From: Fomes fomentarius
Lineage: Eukaryota; Basidiomycota; Agaricomycetes; Polyporales; Polyporaceae
Direction: 5' to 3'
Length of the DNA: 64,000 nucleotides
NCBI GenBank assembly: GCA_022606135.1
Contig: JABYQN010000015.1
Span: 62,001-126,000, forward strand
The stretch's first letter is position 1. Each line of letters opens with the position of its first letter. A program made the position numbers and the translations under genes. A model generated the notes under the pieces. The model had not been told where the DNA came from, made no database searches, and saw nothing but the letters and a program-made list of their open reading frames with translations. Below, piece by piece: positions 22,899 through 33,375 of this stretch.

Positions 22899-23459
22899 TC
22901 ATTGTAATACTCTGCGTGTCCTCTGATGATGTTCTTCGACATTGTTAGAGAAAATTAGGATGTCGTCCATGTAGATGACAATCCATCCTTCATGTAACAT
23001 GTCATAGAAGATGTCGTTCATCATATTTTGGAATGTTGCTGGCGCATTGGTCAATCCAAAGAACATGACGAGTGGTTCGAATAACCCTTCTGGAGTAATG
23101 AATGCCGCCTTCCATTGATCCCCTTCTTTGATGCGTACATTGTTATATCCGGCTCGCACGTCCAGCTTGGTAAAAATGGTCGCATTTTTAAGCCGGTCTA
23201 GAATGTCGCTGATCAATGGTAATGGGTATACATTCTTTATTGTGCCTTCATTCAAAGCCCGATAATCTTGTACTGGACGGAGACTTTCATCTTTTTTTGT
23301 CACAAAGAAGAATGGTGATGCTAGAGGAGATTTTGACCTCCTTATGTATCCTTTGGCAAGATTTTCGTCAATGAACTTCCTAAGTTCCATCCGTTCAGTG
23401 GTCATCAACGGATATATCTTTCTCCATGACTTCTTTTTATGCCAATCAAATTCCTTCTT
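22899..23459 (-). pseudogene. pol: Gypsy B reverse transcriptase
   Basis: Fingers and palm of [50 protein letters not shown] and the catalytic [11 protein letters not shown] (YMDD codons at 22973-22962). A TGA separates it from protease (after HAIE) and another follows RRVLQ. Both fit a CGA to TGA change. Confidence 0.9.
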
Positions 23460-24209
23460 TCATTCAATGGCATGATCCCAAGGTCGTTCTGGTGGAAATC
23501 GGTCTGCTGCTTTCTTCTCAAACACTGGTTTAAAATCTTGCACAAACTCCAGCAAGATTTCATCCAATGTTCTTGTCTTCTGATCCTTTTTTGCAGCTAT
23601 TGCAATCTCCGTTGACTTATTGATCCTCCGGACTTCTCGTGTCTGGTAAAGTCTTTGAAGAATCCGTGATGGATTATGAGTTAACCTTTCTTCATCTTCA
23701 TCACCCTCATCCGTCTCCAGGTGTAGGAATGATGTGATAAGATCTTGGTTCTTTGGTTCTATTGGAAACCCCCATAGTCGTCCTTCCGGTGGATCGTGCT
23801 GCAACTGATACTTGTAAATCTGTTGCTGTTTCTTGATGAGTTCAGGTTTGAATAAAATTCTTCCGCTTTCCCAATCAATATTCGTTGGCAGTTTTCTTCC
23901 CTTGATATTGAATGTTCCCTCAACCCGATGCATAATTGTTCCTTTCTTGTTGATGCTATCGTCTGCATTCCGGAATGTCAAGGGTTTCGGCAGCCGTACC
24001 GTTGGAAGGTTATATCGATCTACAATTTTTTGATTGACAATGACAGCGTCTGCCCCTGTGTCAATCAACCCTTTGACCTCGACGGCTTTATCTCGAACTT
24101 GCATGTAACCGGGTATAAGCAAGGCATGCCGCCTTCGCTGTGTATTGGTTATTACTGTTACATGCAAGTCTGTAGGCAAGTCAGGCGTCGATTCTGCTTG
24201 CCCATTTAA
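23460..24209 (-). CDS. pol: Gypsy B protease
   Basis: Aspartic protease with active site GLIDTGADAVIVN, about 40 codons in. Frame is -1 relative to Gag and opens upstream of the Gag stop at a T5 run (GATTTTTAAAT, near 24205-24215), consistent with -1 frameshifting during Gag-Pol synthesis. It ends at a TGA that separates it from RT. Confidence 0.8.
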   Translation of the reverse strand, partial: LNGQAESTPDLPTDLHVTVITNTQRRRHALLIPGYMQVRDKAVEVKGLIDTGADAVIVNQKIVDRYNLPTVRLPKPLTFRNADDSINKKGTIMHRVEGTFNIKGRKLPTNIDWESGRILFKPELIKKQQQIYKYQLQHDPPEGRLWGFPIEPKNQDLITSFLHLETDEGDEDEERLTHNPSRILQRLYQTREVRRINKSTEIAIAAKKDQKTRTLDEILLEFVQDFKPVFEKKAADRFPPERPWDHAIE

Positions 24210-25948
24210 AAATCCGAGTTAAAGTCTGTGGCCCTTAGGGCATTGATTTCTAGTTCTTGTTCCGATTCTTGTTCCGACTCCTCTTCTTCGATATCTTCCA
24301 GGACCTCCCTGTTCATCTTCCTAACCTGTCGTGCTGTAGGTCGTCTTGTCCTCTTGACAGGTCTGCTAGGACAATCCTTGGCTATATGTCCGGATTTGCG
24401 GCAGCGGAAACAAAGACCTTTGTCTTGTAGGTCTTTTCGTTCTTTTTCGCTGAGTCGATTTACCCCAACTTCTGTGTCTTCCTCGACATTGACCACCTTA
24501 ACTGTCGCCTTAGACTTCGTAGTCCTTGCAGTTTTTGTTTTTCTCGTCCTCCGATTTGACAGAATTTTCTCTGTGAGTTGGTAACTGTGGTCCAACTCTT
24601 TAGTCCTTGTCATCCATTCTGCTATGGTTGACGGTGCTGGGTACGAAAGAGCAATCTTCTTTAGCAGGTAATCTGGTAATGCCTGCCGATACAATGCCAA
24701 CTGTGATACGGGGTCGAGGATGTTTCCCTTAAGAGCTAGGTCCATAAACCTTGCATTGAACTCGTCAACTGACACATAGTCTCGGAGTTGAATGGTGGTT
24801 AAGTTGACCATGGAATCATCCACCTCGTCTATCGGGGCAAATGAATCTTGGAAATCTTTGACAAAGACATTCCAAGGTTCTAGTCCCCTGGGAACGCCTG
24901 GCTGTATTTCCTCTTGTGCCCGCCGTATGGCTGTATCTTTCCAGAAGTTGATGTTGTCTCCTTCCATGAATGACAATGCTGTTGCGACCTTAGTGTGGTC
25001 ATTTGGAAAGTCGTCCGGTCTTGCAGTGAAAAGGAGAAACAACTGATTGAGAAAGGATCGTGTCTTTGTCCTATCTCCATTGAATACTTCTGGGTCTTTG
25101 ATTTTTCCCTTTCCTCTAGGAGGATTTTGTGGTGCAAGGGGAATTGCTGGTGGAACAGGAGGTTGACCACCTCCACCACCACCTCCTCCTCCACCACCAC
25201 CCCCACCCCCTGGTGGTGGTGTAGGATTTGGCGTTCCTGGTAGTCCCGAGGGTCCACTATTACTACCTCCTCCTGACGGAGGGTTTGGTGGATTAGGTGG
25301 CGGTGTACTAGGTACCCCACTCCCTGATGGGAACGCATGCTGGAATGCGGCAGAAATGGATGTGCTTGAACTTGGTGGTCTGACATACGACATTTCAAAA
25401 GAGGGCTTTGCGTGTCGTCTGATAGGTTCCTCTGATGGTTCAGGATAAAATGGCTCTATCTGTCGTGGAACAGGATATTCCGGTGGTTCAAGATAGATGC
25501 TGGCTCCTATTCCTGGTTCTGTCGCTTTTTCTGTTTCTGATTTTGATTCCTCTGTACTCTGTGTCCGTGAGAGGTTTATTCCTGTACTAGGTCCTGCTTC
25601 CGGTTCAATTGGGCTTAATTGAACGTTGGTGTAAACTCGAGGACTGGACAGAGAACTAGATGGTATTCTTGGACTTGCTAAACTTCCTGCCGGCGCTGGC
25701 GTAGTTTCTATTCTTGGTCCCTTCTTGTACAATCGTTCGATTCTTGATTCCTGTGACAGCCTTGGTATTTCCGTACCTTCTGGTCTAGAGATGGTTACCG
25801 GAATCTCTTTTGTGTTGTACCTTAGTGGGCAACGTTCGTGCGTGCAGTTGTTCCACCGGCCGTAAGATTCTCGATAGTGTATATCTCTGGTTTTGTTGTT
25901 GTCGAACAGATGATATAGACGATTACAACTGTATGGCTTCGCAGTCAT
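24206..25948 (-). CDS. gag: Gypsy B Gag, main frame
   Basis: 580 aa, ATG at 25948. Residues 12-45 hold the motif HLFD...W-x2-C-x4-CPLRYN that also occurs in the copia elements here. Then a Pro/Ser-rich region and a run of about 15 glycines (about 25140-25215) and the Gag core (VFNGDRTKTRSFLNQL, FMEGDNINFW, FVKDFQDSF). A perfect CCHC knuckle, CFRCRKSGHIAKDC, follows and the protein ends with an acidic tail. Its start overlaps the stop of the preceding frame as ATGA (25948-25945). Packages element RNA. Confidence 0.88.
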   Translation of the reverse strand: MTAKPYSCNRLYHLFDNNKTRDIHYRESYGRWNNCTHERCPLRYNTKEIPVTISRPEGTEIPRLSQESRIERLYKKGPRIETTPAPAGSLASPRIPSSSLSSPRVYTNVQLSPIEPEAGPSTGINLSRTQSTEESKSETEKATEPGIGASIYLEPPEYPVPRQIEPFYPEPSEEPIRRHAKPSFEMSYVRPPSSSTSISAAFQHAFPSGSGVPSTPPPNPPNPPSGGGSNSGPSGLPGTPNPTPPPGGGGGGGGGGGGGGGQPPVPPAIPLAPQNPPRGKGKIKDPEVFNGDRTKTRSFLNQLFLLFTARPDDFPNDHTKVATALSFMEGDNINFWKDTAIRRAQEEIQPGVPRGLEPWNVFVKDFQDSFAPIDEVDDSMVNLTTIQLRDYVSVDEFNARFMDLALKGNILDPVSQLALYRQALPDYLLKKIALSYPAPSTIAEWMTRTKELDHSYQLTEKILSNRRTRKTKTARTTKSKATVKVVNVEEDTEVGVNRLSEKERKDLQDKGLCFRCRKSGHIAKDCPSRPVKRTRRPTARQVRKMNREVLEDIEEEESEQESEQELEINALRATDFNSDF

Positions 25949-26645
25949 ACACGCTGTGTGCGATGTAGAAACTCTTGATGTAACCTTCTTGCTCGACGGT
26001 TACTGTGAAGTTTTGCTATATCTTCGTGTATATCAGGATCTATTAGGTTTGCTGGACTAATAACCCTAGATCTGAGGTACTGGTACTGTTGCTCGAGGAA
26101 TTCCGCAAAGTTTCGGGTCTGTGGGATTGATCCGTAAACTTCTCTTGGGACTGTATCCAAAATCTGGATAGTTTGTACGAGATATCGATATGCTTTGTCG
26201 AAAGCTGAATGATAGTCTCGTGTAACTTCTTCCTTCCTTAATACTTCAAGATTATCCGTTATAATCTGAAGTGCGTCAACTGCATCTACTGGAACTTGCT
26301 GTTTCCTGTAGAATATTCCTGCAGTTGATGTCCTGTCTGGGTCTGTTTCTCTGTTGTCTGAATCGATTCCTCCTGATGATTCAGAGACTGTTCGTGCTTG
26401 TGGGAGTATATCCTGTACTACTCCAGTAAAGCTGCTTGTGGCTAGTGAACTCCTATATTCCTGCCACTCCTGCGTCCTCTGTAAGTCGTTTACAAGGGTC
26501 TCTGGACTCAAATGCGTGGATGAAATGTCCTCTACAAATGGGATTGTTTGTGAGAGTTGTTTTCGTCCAGGATATGGAGTCGGTGGTCTTGTAACTGTGA
26601 CTTCTGGGATGACTAGTCTTGGTAACGATGGTAGGGACTTCTCTC
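25945..26645 (-). CDS. Gypsy B upstream Gag-like frame
   Basis: Open frame before the main Gag, in the +1 relation to it, ending in ATGA overlap. No ATG near its beginning; an ATG at 26647 is in another frame, so either a small indel or splicing is needed for expression. The product would be mostly helical and charged (LQRTQEWQEYRSSL, QIITDNLEVLRKEEV, FAEFLEQQYQYLRSR). I do not recognise a domain. It may be an N-terminal Gag extension. Confidence 0.5.
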
Positions 26646-26818
26646 ATTTAAACCCTGGTATCGTTACGTTCCTCGGCCTTTGTAGAAGAGGATGGCTTAT
26701 CCTGTTCTCTGCCATCTTGCTTGTTCTGTTCTTTCTCAGCGTTCGAGCGAGAAAGAAGTTCCTTGTTCTTGTGGGTTCTCTGCACTTAGAAAAGTGGAGA
26801 AGTAAAGCTTTAGTCTAA

Positions 26819-27325
26819 TGTTATGCTCTCGCGTGACTATTAAACTTCTACTTGAGTAGTAACCCTTGTTCCTTATGACCTTGCTAGTCCGATCGATCCT
26901 TATACGAAGGAGATCTTGAAGTGAGTCTGAGAGAGCGAGTGATAACTTGCTAGAGTGTAGCCTGTGTTATTCGCAAAGAGACTAAAGCTTGGGGAGTTTG
27001 TTCTGAGACATCCTCCCCTTATATACATGTAATGAGACTGCGGAAATCTAGCAGTAAGCTGCGTATTAGTAAGTCCTTACTGCTGCACAGTCGATCTGAC
27101 TAACTGCGCAGTCGACCTGACAGACTGCACAGTCAAGGTGACTGATTCAGAAGTAGTCTGCACAGTCTGGCTGACTAAGTCCGTAGTCCTGACTACTACT
27201 GGATGACCGTATAACAGAAGAATCCTATGGCATGAGAATCCTAAAAGTAAAAGTACAGAAATCGAGTACCATAATTCTAGTTACATAGTTAACCACTAAT
27301 ACCGCATACTTATCAACTTGTAACA
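26819..27325 (-). repeat. Gypsy B 5' LTR
   Basis: 507 bp, appears identical to 18774-19280. Followed on the minus strand by TTAGACTAAAGC, where the primer-binding site should be; I could not assign a tRNA. Confidence 0.94.
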
Positions 27326-27330
27326 TCACC

Positions 27331-28811
27331 GGGAGATGATGACGTTTTTGGTGACGGATTTGGGGAAATCAGACATTTTCCTGGGATATGAGTGGATATC
27401 ACATCACAACCCTTCCATAGACTGGCGTCGCAAGGTCATTGAATTCAATCGCTGCCCCAGCACCTGCGAGCGAGTACTAAGAGAAGGGGAGCAGATCTTC
27501 ATGTTGCACACACAATCCTACTTACATCAGCGAGGCGAGCGGCTACGGGCCGCTAAGCTCCGAGCCAAGAGCTCTGTGGCAATGGAGATCGCGATCGAGC
27601 AAAGCCGCGCCAAGGCTGAGCGCTCATTTGAGGAGATGGTGCCTGAACATTATCGTGATTACGATGACGTCTTCGCAGAAGCCACCTTTGATGAGTTACC
27701 GGAACACCGGCCGTATGATCACGTCATTGAGCTGACGCCCGGAGCACAGCCACAGTGCGGCAAGGTGTACCCCATGACGGTCAAACAGCAGCAGGCATTG
27801 GATGACTTCCTTGAGGACAATCTACGGACGGGACAGATACGTCCATCTAAGTCACCATGGGGGGCACCGTTCTTCTTTGTCAAAAAGAAGGACGGCAAGC
27901 TTCGTCCTGTCCAGGATTATTGGAAGTTGAATGCGCTTACTAAGAAGAATAAGTATTCGCTGCCACTCATTTCCGACCTGTTCGACAACCTGAAAGGAGC
28001 GCGGTATTACACAAAAATGGATATTAGGTGGGGCTACAATAATGTACGGATGCGGGAGGGAGATGAGGAAAAGGCTGCATTCCTGACGAACCGAGGGCTA
28101 TTCAAACCCCTTGTCATGTTCTTTGGATTGTCGAACAGTCCAGCGACGTTCCAGATGATGATGAACGACCTGTTCCGGGACTTGATTCTGCATGGGAAAG
28201 TGATCGTCTATCTCGATGACATCTTGATCTTTACCGAGATGCTGGCGGAACATCGGCAAATTGTCCGCCAAGTGCTGCAGATTCTGCGTGAGAACAAGCT
28301 TACGTGTAAACCGGAGAAGTGCAAGTTCGAAACAATGGAGACAGAGTACTTAGGTCATATCATTGCTCACGGTGTGGTGAAAATGGACCCTGCCAAGGCC
28401 GTGGGAGTGACGGAGTGGCCAACCCCAACATGTAAACGAGACGTTCAGAGCTTCCTCGGCTTCGCGAATTTCTATCGCCGATTCATCCGAGATTTCTCCA
28501 AGATTGTGGCACCACTCAATCAGCTCATGGGGCAGGCAGAGTGGCGCTGGGGACCGGAACAGTTGGACGCATTCACACGGCTCAAGGAGGCAATCACAAC
28601 AGCACCTGTATTAGCAATCCCAAATGAGCAGGACCCCTTCCGAGTCCAGTGTGACACGTCGAACTACGCTGTCGGGGCAGAACTTGCACAGAACCAAGAC
28701 GGGAAGTGGCGAACCATTGCGTATCTCTCACGAGCGTTGACTCCGGCCGAACGGAATTACGAGATTTATGACCGCGAAATGTTGGCCGTGATGACAGCGC
28801 TTGATGAATGA
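27331..28811 (+). pseudogene. pol: Gypsy A protease end, reverse transcriptase and RNase H start
   Basis: Continues the frame interrupted at 18773. FLGYEWISHHNPSIDW closes the protease region. RT motifs: SKSPWGAPFFFVKKKDG, KMDIRWGYNN, FGLSNSPATFQ and VIVYLDDILIF (YLDD codons 28209-28220). RNase H begins with FRVQCDTSNYAVG and AYLSRALTPAERNYEIYDRE. A TGA at 28809-28811 replaces the usual Trp of ALxxWRHF. QDYWKLN has Trp where Arg is usual (CGG to TGG). Both are C-to-T type changes on one strand or the other. Confidence 0.9.
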
Positions 28812-30767
28812 AGGCACTTTCTCATGGGCGCGTGGCAATCATTCGAGATTTACTCAGATCACAAAAATCTCGAGTATTTCCGCCGCCCGCAGAAACTGAA
28901 TCCGAGACAGGCCCACTGGGTAGTTGAATTACAAAACTATCACTTTACACTACAACACCGCCCCGGCTTGACGATGGGGAAAGCAGATGCGCTTTCACGC
29001 CGTGTGGATCATAGCGCAGGAAGTACGGAGGGGGAAGAAACAGTAATGTTGAGGCCGGAATGGTTCCGAGCCCTAGTGGAGGGAGTGGAACAGTTGCTCA
29101 TGGGGATCCGGGAGTTTGGGGAATTAGTCGAGAATTCTGTGCGGAATAAGTTAGCAGCGGGAGACCGAGACTATTTGACCGAGGATGGTCTGATCTACCG
29201 GAGGGGGAGAGTGGTCGTACCACCGGATAGGGCACTCCGAGGACGCATCATTGCGTCGCATCACGATTCCATAGTGGCGGGTCATCCAGGATGCGCCAAG
29301 ACGCAGGAGCTTATCCAGTGCTCCTATTGGTGGCCATCCATCAGGCGGGATGTACAGACCTACGTAAAAGGATGTTCGATTTGTCAGCGCACGAAAATAG
29401 ATCGACAGCCGAGGGCAGCCCCATTGCATCCCAACCCAGTACTGGAATATAACTGGGAATACATCTCAGTCGACATGATCACGCACCTGCCAGATGCACA
29501 GGGTAACAATGCAATCCTTATGATAGTAGAGTTGAAATCTAAGGATTACATCGCTATCCCTACAACGGACAAGTTGAGTTCGGAGGGATGGGCCAATATG
29601 CTCATCAAACACGTCATCACGCTACATGGAATCCCGCACCGCATCTTCTCAGACCGAGGCTCCATCTTCGTGTCCAATATGATCCGAGATCTCTATCGGA
29701 AGCTCGGGATTCAAGGGAATCCGAGCACCGCGTATCACCCGCAAACAGATGGTCAGACCGAACGCCTGAATCAGGAGGTGGAGAACTACTTACGGATTTT
29801 CATTAATCACCGGCAAACGGACTGGCCGGAGTGGCTCCCGCTCGCGTCGTTCTCTTACCGAACACGGGTACATTCAGGCACCGGCTATTCGCCATTCTTC
29901 ATGACACATGGGAGAGACCCATTCACCGGAGTAGAGACTGCAAAGGAGGTTAAGACTGAGTCAGCGGAGCAGTATGCAGCGCAGATGAAACGGATACAGG
30001 AGGAGGCAGGGGCTGCACTTACCTTAGCTAAAGAGGCAATGAAGTGTCAGTACGATAAGCACAGGAGGGAATCACGACAGTACGAGCCAGGGGACTGGGT
30101 ATACCTAGATTCGTTCAACATCACTACCGAGTGCTCGAGCAAGAAGCTCAACGACAAGCGGTACGGGCCGTTCCAGATCGCGTCGAAGGTTGGCGCCAGC
30201 GCGTACAAACTGAAGCTTCCGAAGGGATGGAGGGCCATCCACCCCGTCTTCAACGAGGTCTTACTCACTCCGGCAAATGACCCCGAGTTCCCAAATCAGA
30301 AAGTCAAACGGTCCGTCCCCAATGTACTTGCGACAGGGGACGAACCGGAAGAGATTCTGGACTCGAAGGTCAAGCGGGGGAAACTTACCTATCTTGTCAA
30401 ATGGAAGAACCGGCTGCAATCCGATGCGACCTGGGAGGTGCATGGTCGACTGAAAACGGAAAGTAAGGCCCTCCTGGACACTTACCACGCCAAGAACCCA
30501 ACCGTGCCGCGTATGCCTACCATCAGAATCCAGCCCCGGTGTCGGTCCGAGCAAGTAGGTGTTCCGCGAGCTCGAGCACAGTTCCTTCAGCCCGAATACC
30601 GCTACGAGAATGAATGGGATAGTTGGAGTAGGTGGCAGGCGGTCTTCGCAAGGTGGCAGCAACGCAGAAAGGATGCAGGGCTAGCGCCGTATTCAGACGA
30701 GATGCGGGAGGTTTTGATATTAGCACGACCAAAAGAGAATGAGGAGTCGCGGGCGGGGAAGTTATGA
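28812..30767 (+). pseudogene. pol: Gypsy A RNase H end, integrase and chromodomain
   Basis: In frame with the preceding part, after one stop. SDHKNLEYFRRPQKLN ends RNase H. Integrase zinc finger: HHDSIVAGH and CSICQRTK. DDE core: VDMITHLP, FSDRGSIFVS and TERLNQEVE. GPF segment: RYGPFQIASKVG. Chromodomain-like end: EEILDSKVKRGKLTYLVKWKN and ATWEV. The frame is then open to 30767. A polypurine tract (AGGGGAGGGTGA, 30791-30802) precedes the LTR. Confidence 0.9.
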
Positions 30768-30802
30768 TGTATCGCGTGGACGCGAATCTGAGGGGAGGGT
30801 GA

Positions 30803-31067
30803 TGTTACGAACATTCCCAATTCGGTATCTATTTTCAAACTCCGCGCTTGCACGCCCATTGTCGTCTGTACACTAGTTTCACTCCGCTTGTGCTTTCTGA
30901 TTCGTGCTGGAACCTGCTGTAGATACACGAACTCTGTGCATGTATTTAATAAGAAGTTCTTAATATAAGAGTGACCAGTCGAGCTCAGAGAAGCCTCCAG
31001 CTTCGACTTGGTGCATTTTCCGCTCATAGCCGTGCTTAGTCACGCGTAGCTGAGTGTCGCCGTATCA
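30803..31067 (+). repeat. Gypsy A 3' LTR
   Basis: 265 bp, TGTTAC...GTATCA, followed by the CGCAG target duplication at 31068-31072. Confidence 0.93.
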
Positions 31068-31072
31068 CGCAG

Positions 31073-31914
31073 CTAGCCGGATCTTCGACTCGAAGATGAG
31101 TCAGATCGTCCCATGTGCAGTGCAGTCCCCAAGCGAAGAGTGTCATGTCCGGAGACTGTCTCATGATCTCCTCTTGCAGCCGCCGGAACGCCTTCCTACC
31201 CTTGCCATACAGCGTCGGCATGTTGATATCGAAGATTCCGAGCAGGCAGTATGCCTCGTCTTCATCACGCGTAGTGACCCGTCTGGCCATCCACGACATG
31301 CGCTGTGCGATGCTGTACTTCTTCATCTGCTTCGGATCCCAGAGGACCTCCACTGGTACTCCCGTGACTTCTTCGACTAGTTCAGCTTGACTCCCTTTGT
31401 GACCTACGACGGTCCAGGACCTCGAGACAAAGTAAACCTCTCGTGGGGCGATGAGCTCTTGCAGCGTCCATCCCCGGGTATGCCACTTGCTCTTCTTGAA
31501 CTCGTCCTCGGGAATCGAGTGAAATTCATCGCTCGAGACGTCCTCCAGATACGCGAAACACTCTCCCGCAAGGGAGTAGTAGCGGAACATGGAGTTGATT
31601 GCCTCTGAGAGCTCTGCGCTGCTCGACTTGTCGATGCAGCAAGTATCGATCCAGATCCATTTGTATCCGCGCACCTCGGCGAGCACGCAGGCGTTCCTGA
31701 TCTTCTCGGATGCGATGTTGCGAGGGGTCTGGCCACGAGCGCACTTGGAAGGAAGGGCCTGGATGTCCTGGAACGTCTGCTCGTTCATTCCCCACACGTG
31801 CGAGAGAATCGCGTATCCACCGGATTTCTCCCCCCATACGTCCCGTTTTGGGGGAACGTGCTCGGGCGAGACAAAGTAGTTGAGTACTGCGTCCTTGGCT
31901 CGCAGAAGCCACAT
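31073..31914 (-). pseudogene. HET-domain protein copy 2, N-terminal part
   Basis: ATG at 31914. Complete HET effector domain in one frame: YAILSHVWGMNEQTFQD, WIDTCCIDKSSSAELSEAI, MFRYYSLAGECFAYLEDV, KWHTRGWTLQELIAP, then RRVTTRDEDEAYCLLGIF. The coding sequence is cut at HLRVEDPA by gypsy A; its other half is at 14922-16370. On its own this piece would still encode a HET domain of about 280 residues ending in LTR-derived codons. Differences from copy 1 are scattered between the core motifs. Confidence 0.85.
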
Positions 31915-32955
31915 GGTAAATGCTGAAATTGTCCGACATGAGGCATACTCGCATCAATGGCAAACATCCGAAAATTCGAACTCACTCAAGTGGGGACGGT
32001 GAGTACTACAGGATCGGATACACAGGCAGTATGGATGAACGGTAGATGTCGTGTAGAACTCTGTATGAATGATGTCAGAGAGAACAATGGTTCATCCGTG
32101 GAGGTCGAGACACAAACTCACCGTAGGGGACGAAACGGCGGAGTGAGTGTGGAGGGAGCGGTGGACGGTGGTTCCGGGTCTATATACCAGACACTGTGTG
32201 CCCTCCATCCCGGCGCTGTTGAAAGCCACGCTGGGGACGAGCGTCGAGTGTTGAACTGAATGAAGTCCTCGCGTTCGAAGCCGAAGTGCCAGCCACCACA
32301 TGGTGGCAAACACCAATGGCGGCTGGTGGACAATTGACAGGCACGCATGTCGTTGATCGCCCAAGCAATTGAATTGGCGGAGCACCCATGGCATGAGGCA
32401 TGCATGAGGGATTGAGGTCTGGGACAGCGAGGCCGTCGCGCGGTTCGTCGCGTTCACCGTCCATTCCGCATATAATGTAGTGTTCTCTGTCCAAAAACAG
32501 ACGTCTTGGGTATCAGTTCCAGTGTTGTATGCAGTGCTTTCTGACAACTAACCGTGCACGTTCCTGCCGAGCATGTCCAAACGGTGGTGCCTCGCGCAAT
32601 CCACCGGCCGGCTCTTCGCCACAAATGCAGCGTGCGTGGAGAATTGAACGCGGCGTATTTGCTGTGAGGAATGTGTACATGTATCTCCGATATGAAGCAC
32701 TGGTAACAGACATCCCGCAAGTTTTCCTCGTGTTCATAATCTACTACATGCTGAAGCGGGTCGGGCGAGAGAAGCCAGACAAACCAACAGAGCTCTGTTC
32801 CACAAGCTGATAGATTGCAGCACTGCCGGAGCCTGGACGCTTCTCGACAGGGCGCTATGAGACGCAGTTCCGCTTAGCGCAGTCCTTCGACAAATATGTA
32901 CCGCCGTCGAGGCAGTCTTGCGGCACCCAGAAGTGGAGGAATGTCCGACGATACT
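31915..32955 (-). promoter_or_regulatory. 5' flank of HET copy 2 (duplicated segment)
   Basis: Almost base-for-base the same as 6979-8020, ending abruptly near 32955 where an aldo-keto reductase remnant begins. No gene of its own. Confidence 0.6.
32181..32186 (-). promoter_or_regulatory. TATA box, HET copy 2
   Basis: TATATA 267 bp upstream of the HET ATG, same context as in copies 1 and 3. Confidence 0.55.
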
Positions 32956-33002
32956 CTAAATCAACCAGGTTCTAGAGCTCACCCAGCAATGCAACGCACG
33001 CA

Positions 33003-33350
33003 CCTGCTCGATGCGCCGATGAGGACCAAATGGCCGAACTCACGTTTGGAGAGGTTAGAGTGCGAGATCCAGTGGAGAGCGATCTTGGCGAGCGTGAAGT
33101 CGTGCTTCTTGGCGACCTCCTCGATCTGAGTGAGCACGGCCAAGTAGTGCTAGTTCCAGTACCAGGCGCGGTAGTTCTGTGAGGACGCAGCGGTTTCTTC
33201 GGCTTCGGGATCAGAGTCGAAGTCTTGGAGGGATGTGGGGAAGGGAAGTATCCATACTTTGCCACCTTCTCAGGGTCTCAGTGCGAACCAGGCTCGACCT
33301 TGTCTTCGAGTGAGTGGTACCTGCCCGTGAAGAAGCCGCTGGGAACTACG
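33003..33350 (-). pseudogene. Aldo-keto reductase fragment (aflatoxin-aldehyde-reductase-like)
   Basis: NADPH-dependent oxidoreductase remnant. In one minus-strand frame: SGFFTGRYHSLEDKVEPGS, then after a gap QNYRAWYWN, QIEEVAKKHDFTLAKIALHWISHS and LSKREFGHLVLIGASS. These match the last third of AKR7-type enzymes (GGF-x-TGRY; YRARYWN; ALRW; REFG-x-x-VIIGAS). It carries TGA at 33281-33279 and TAG at 33152-33150, lacks the N-terminal barrel and catalytic Tyr region, and starts right at the end of the duplicated HET flank. Clearly dead. Confidence 0.75.
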
Positions 33351-33375
33351 AATGCAGCACACATCGGTCAGCGCT

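Larger units (their letters stand above)
18774..27325 (-). mobile_element. Ty3/gypsy chromoviral retrotransposon B (inside gypsy A)
   Basis: 8552 bp, opposite orientation to its host. Target duplication TCACC at 18769-18773 and 27326-27330. LTRs of 507 bp begin TGTTA and end TAACA and look identical by eye, so the insertion is recent. Order on the minus strand: LTR, two Gag frames, protease, RT, RNase H, integrase, chromodomain, an extra 412-codon frame, polypurine tract, LTR. Pol carries four in-frame TGA codons. Confidence 0.94.
16371..31067 (+). mobile_element. Ty3/gypsy chromoviral retrotransposon A (interrupted by gypsy B)
   Basis: LTR element inserted in exon 1 of HET copy 2. Target duplication CGCAG at 16366-16370 and 31068-31072; LTRs start TGTTAC and end GTATCA. 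Without gypsy B it is about 6.1 kb. Order: LTR, leader, gag, protease, RT, RNase H, integrase, chromodomain, polypurine tract, LTR. The two LTRs differ by about eight bases by eye, all transitions, so it is older than gypsy B. Several frames are broken, so it is unlikely to be autonomous now. Confidence 0.93.
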
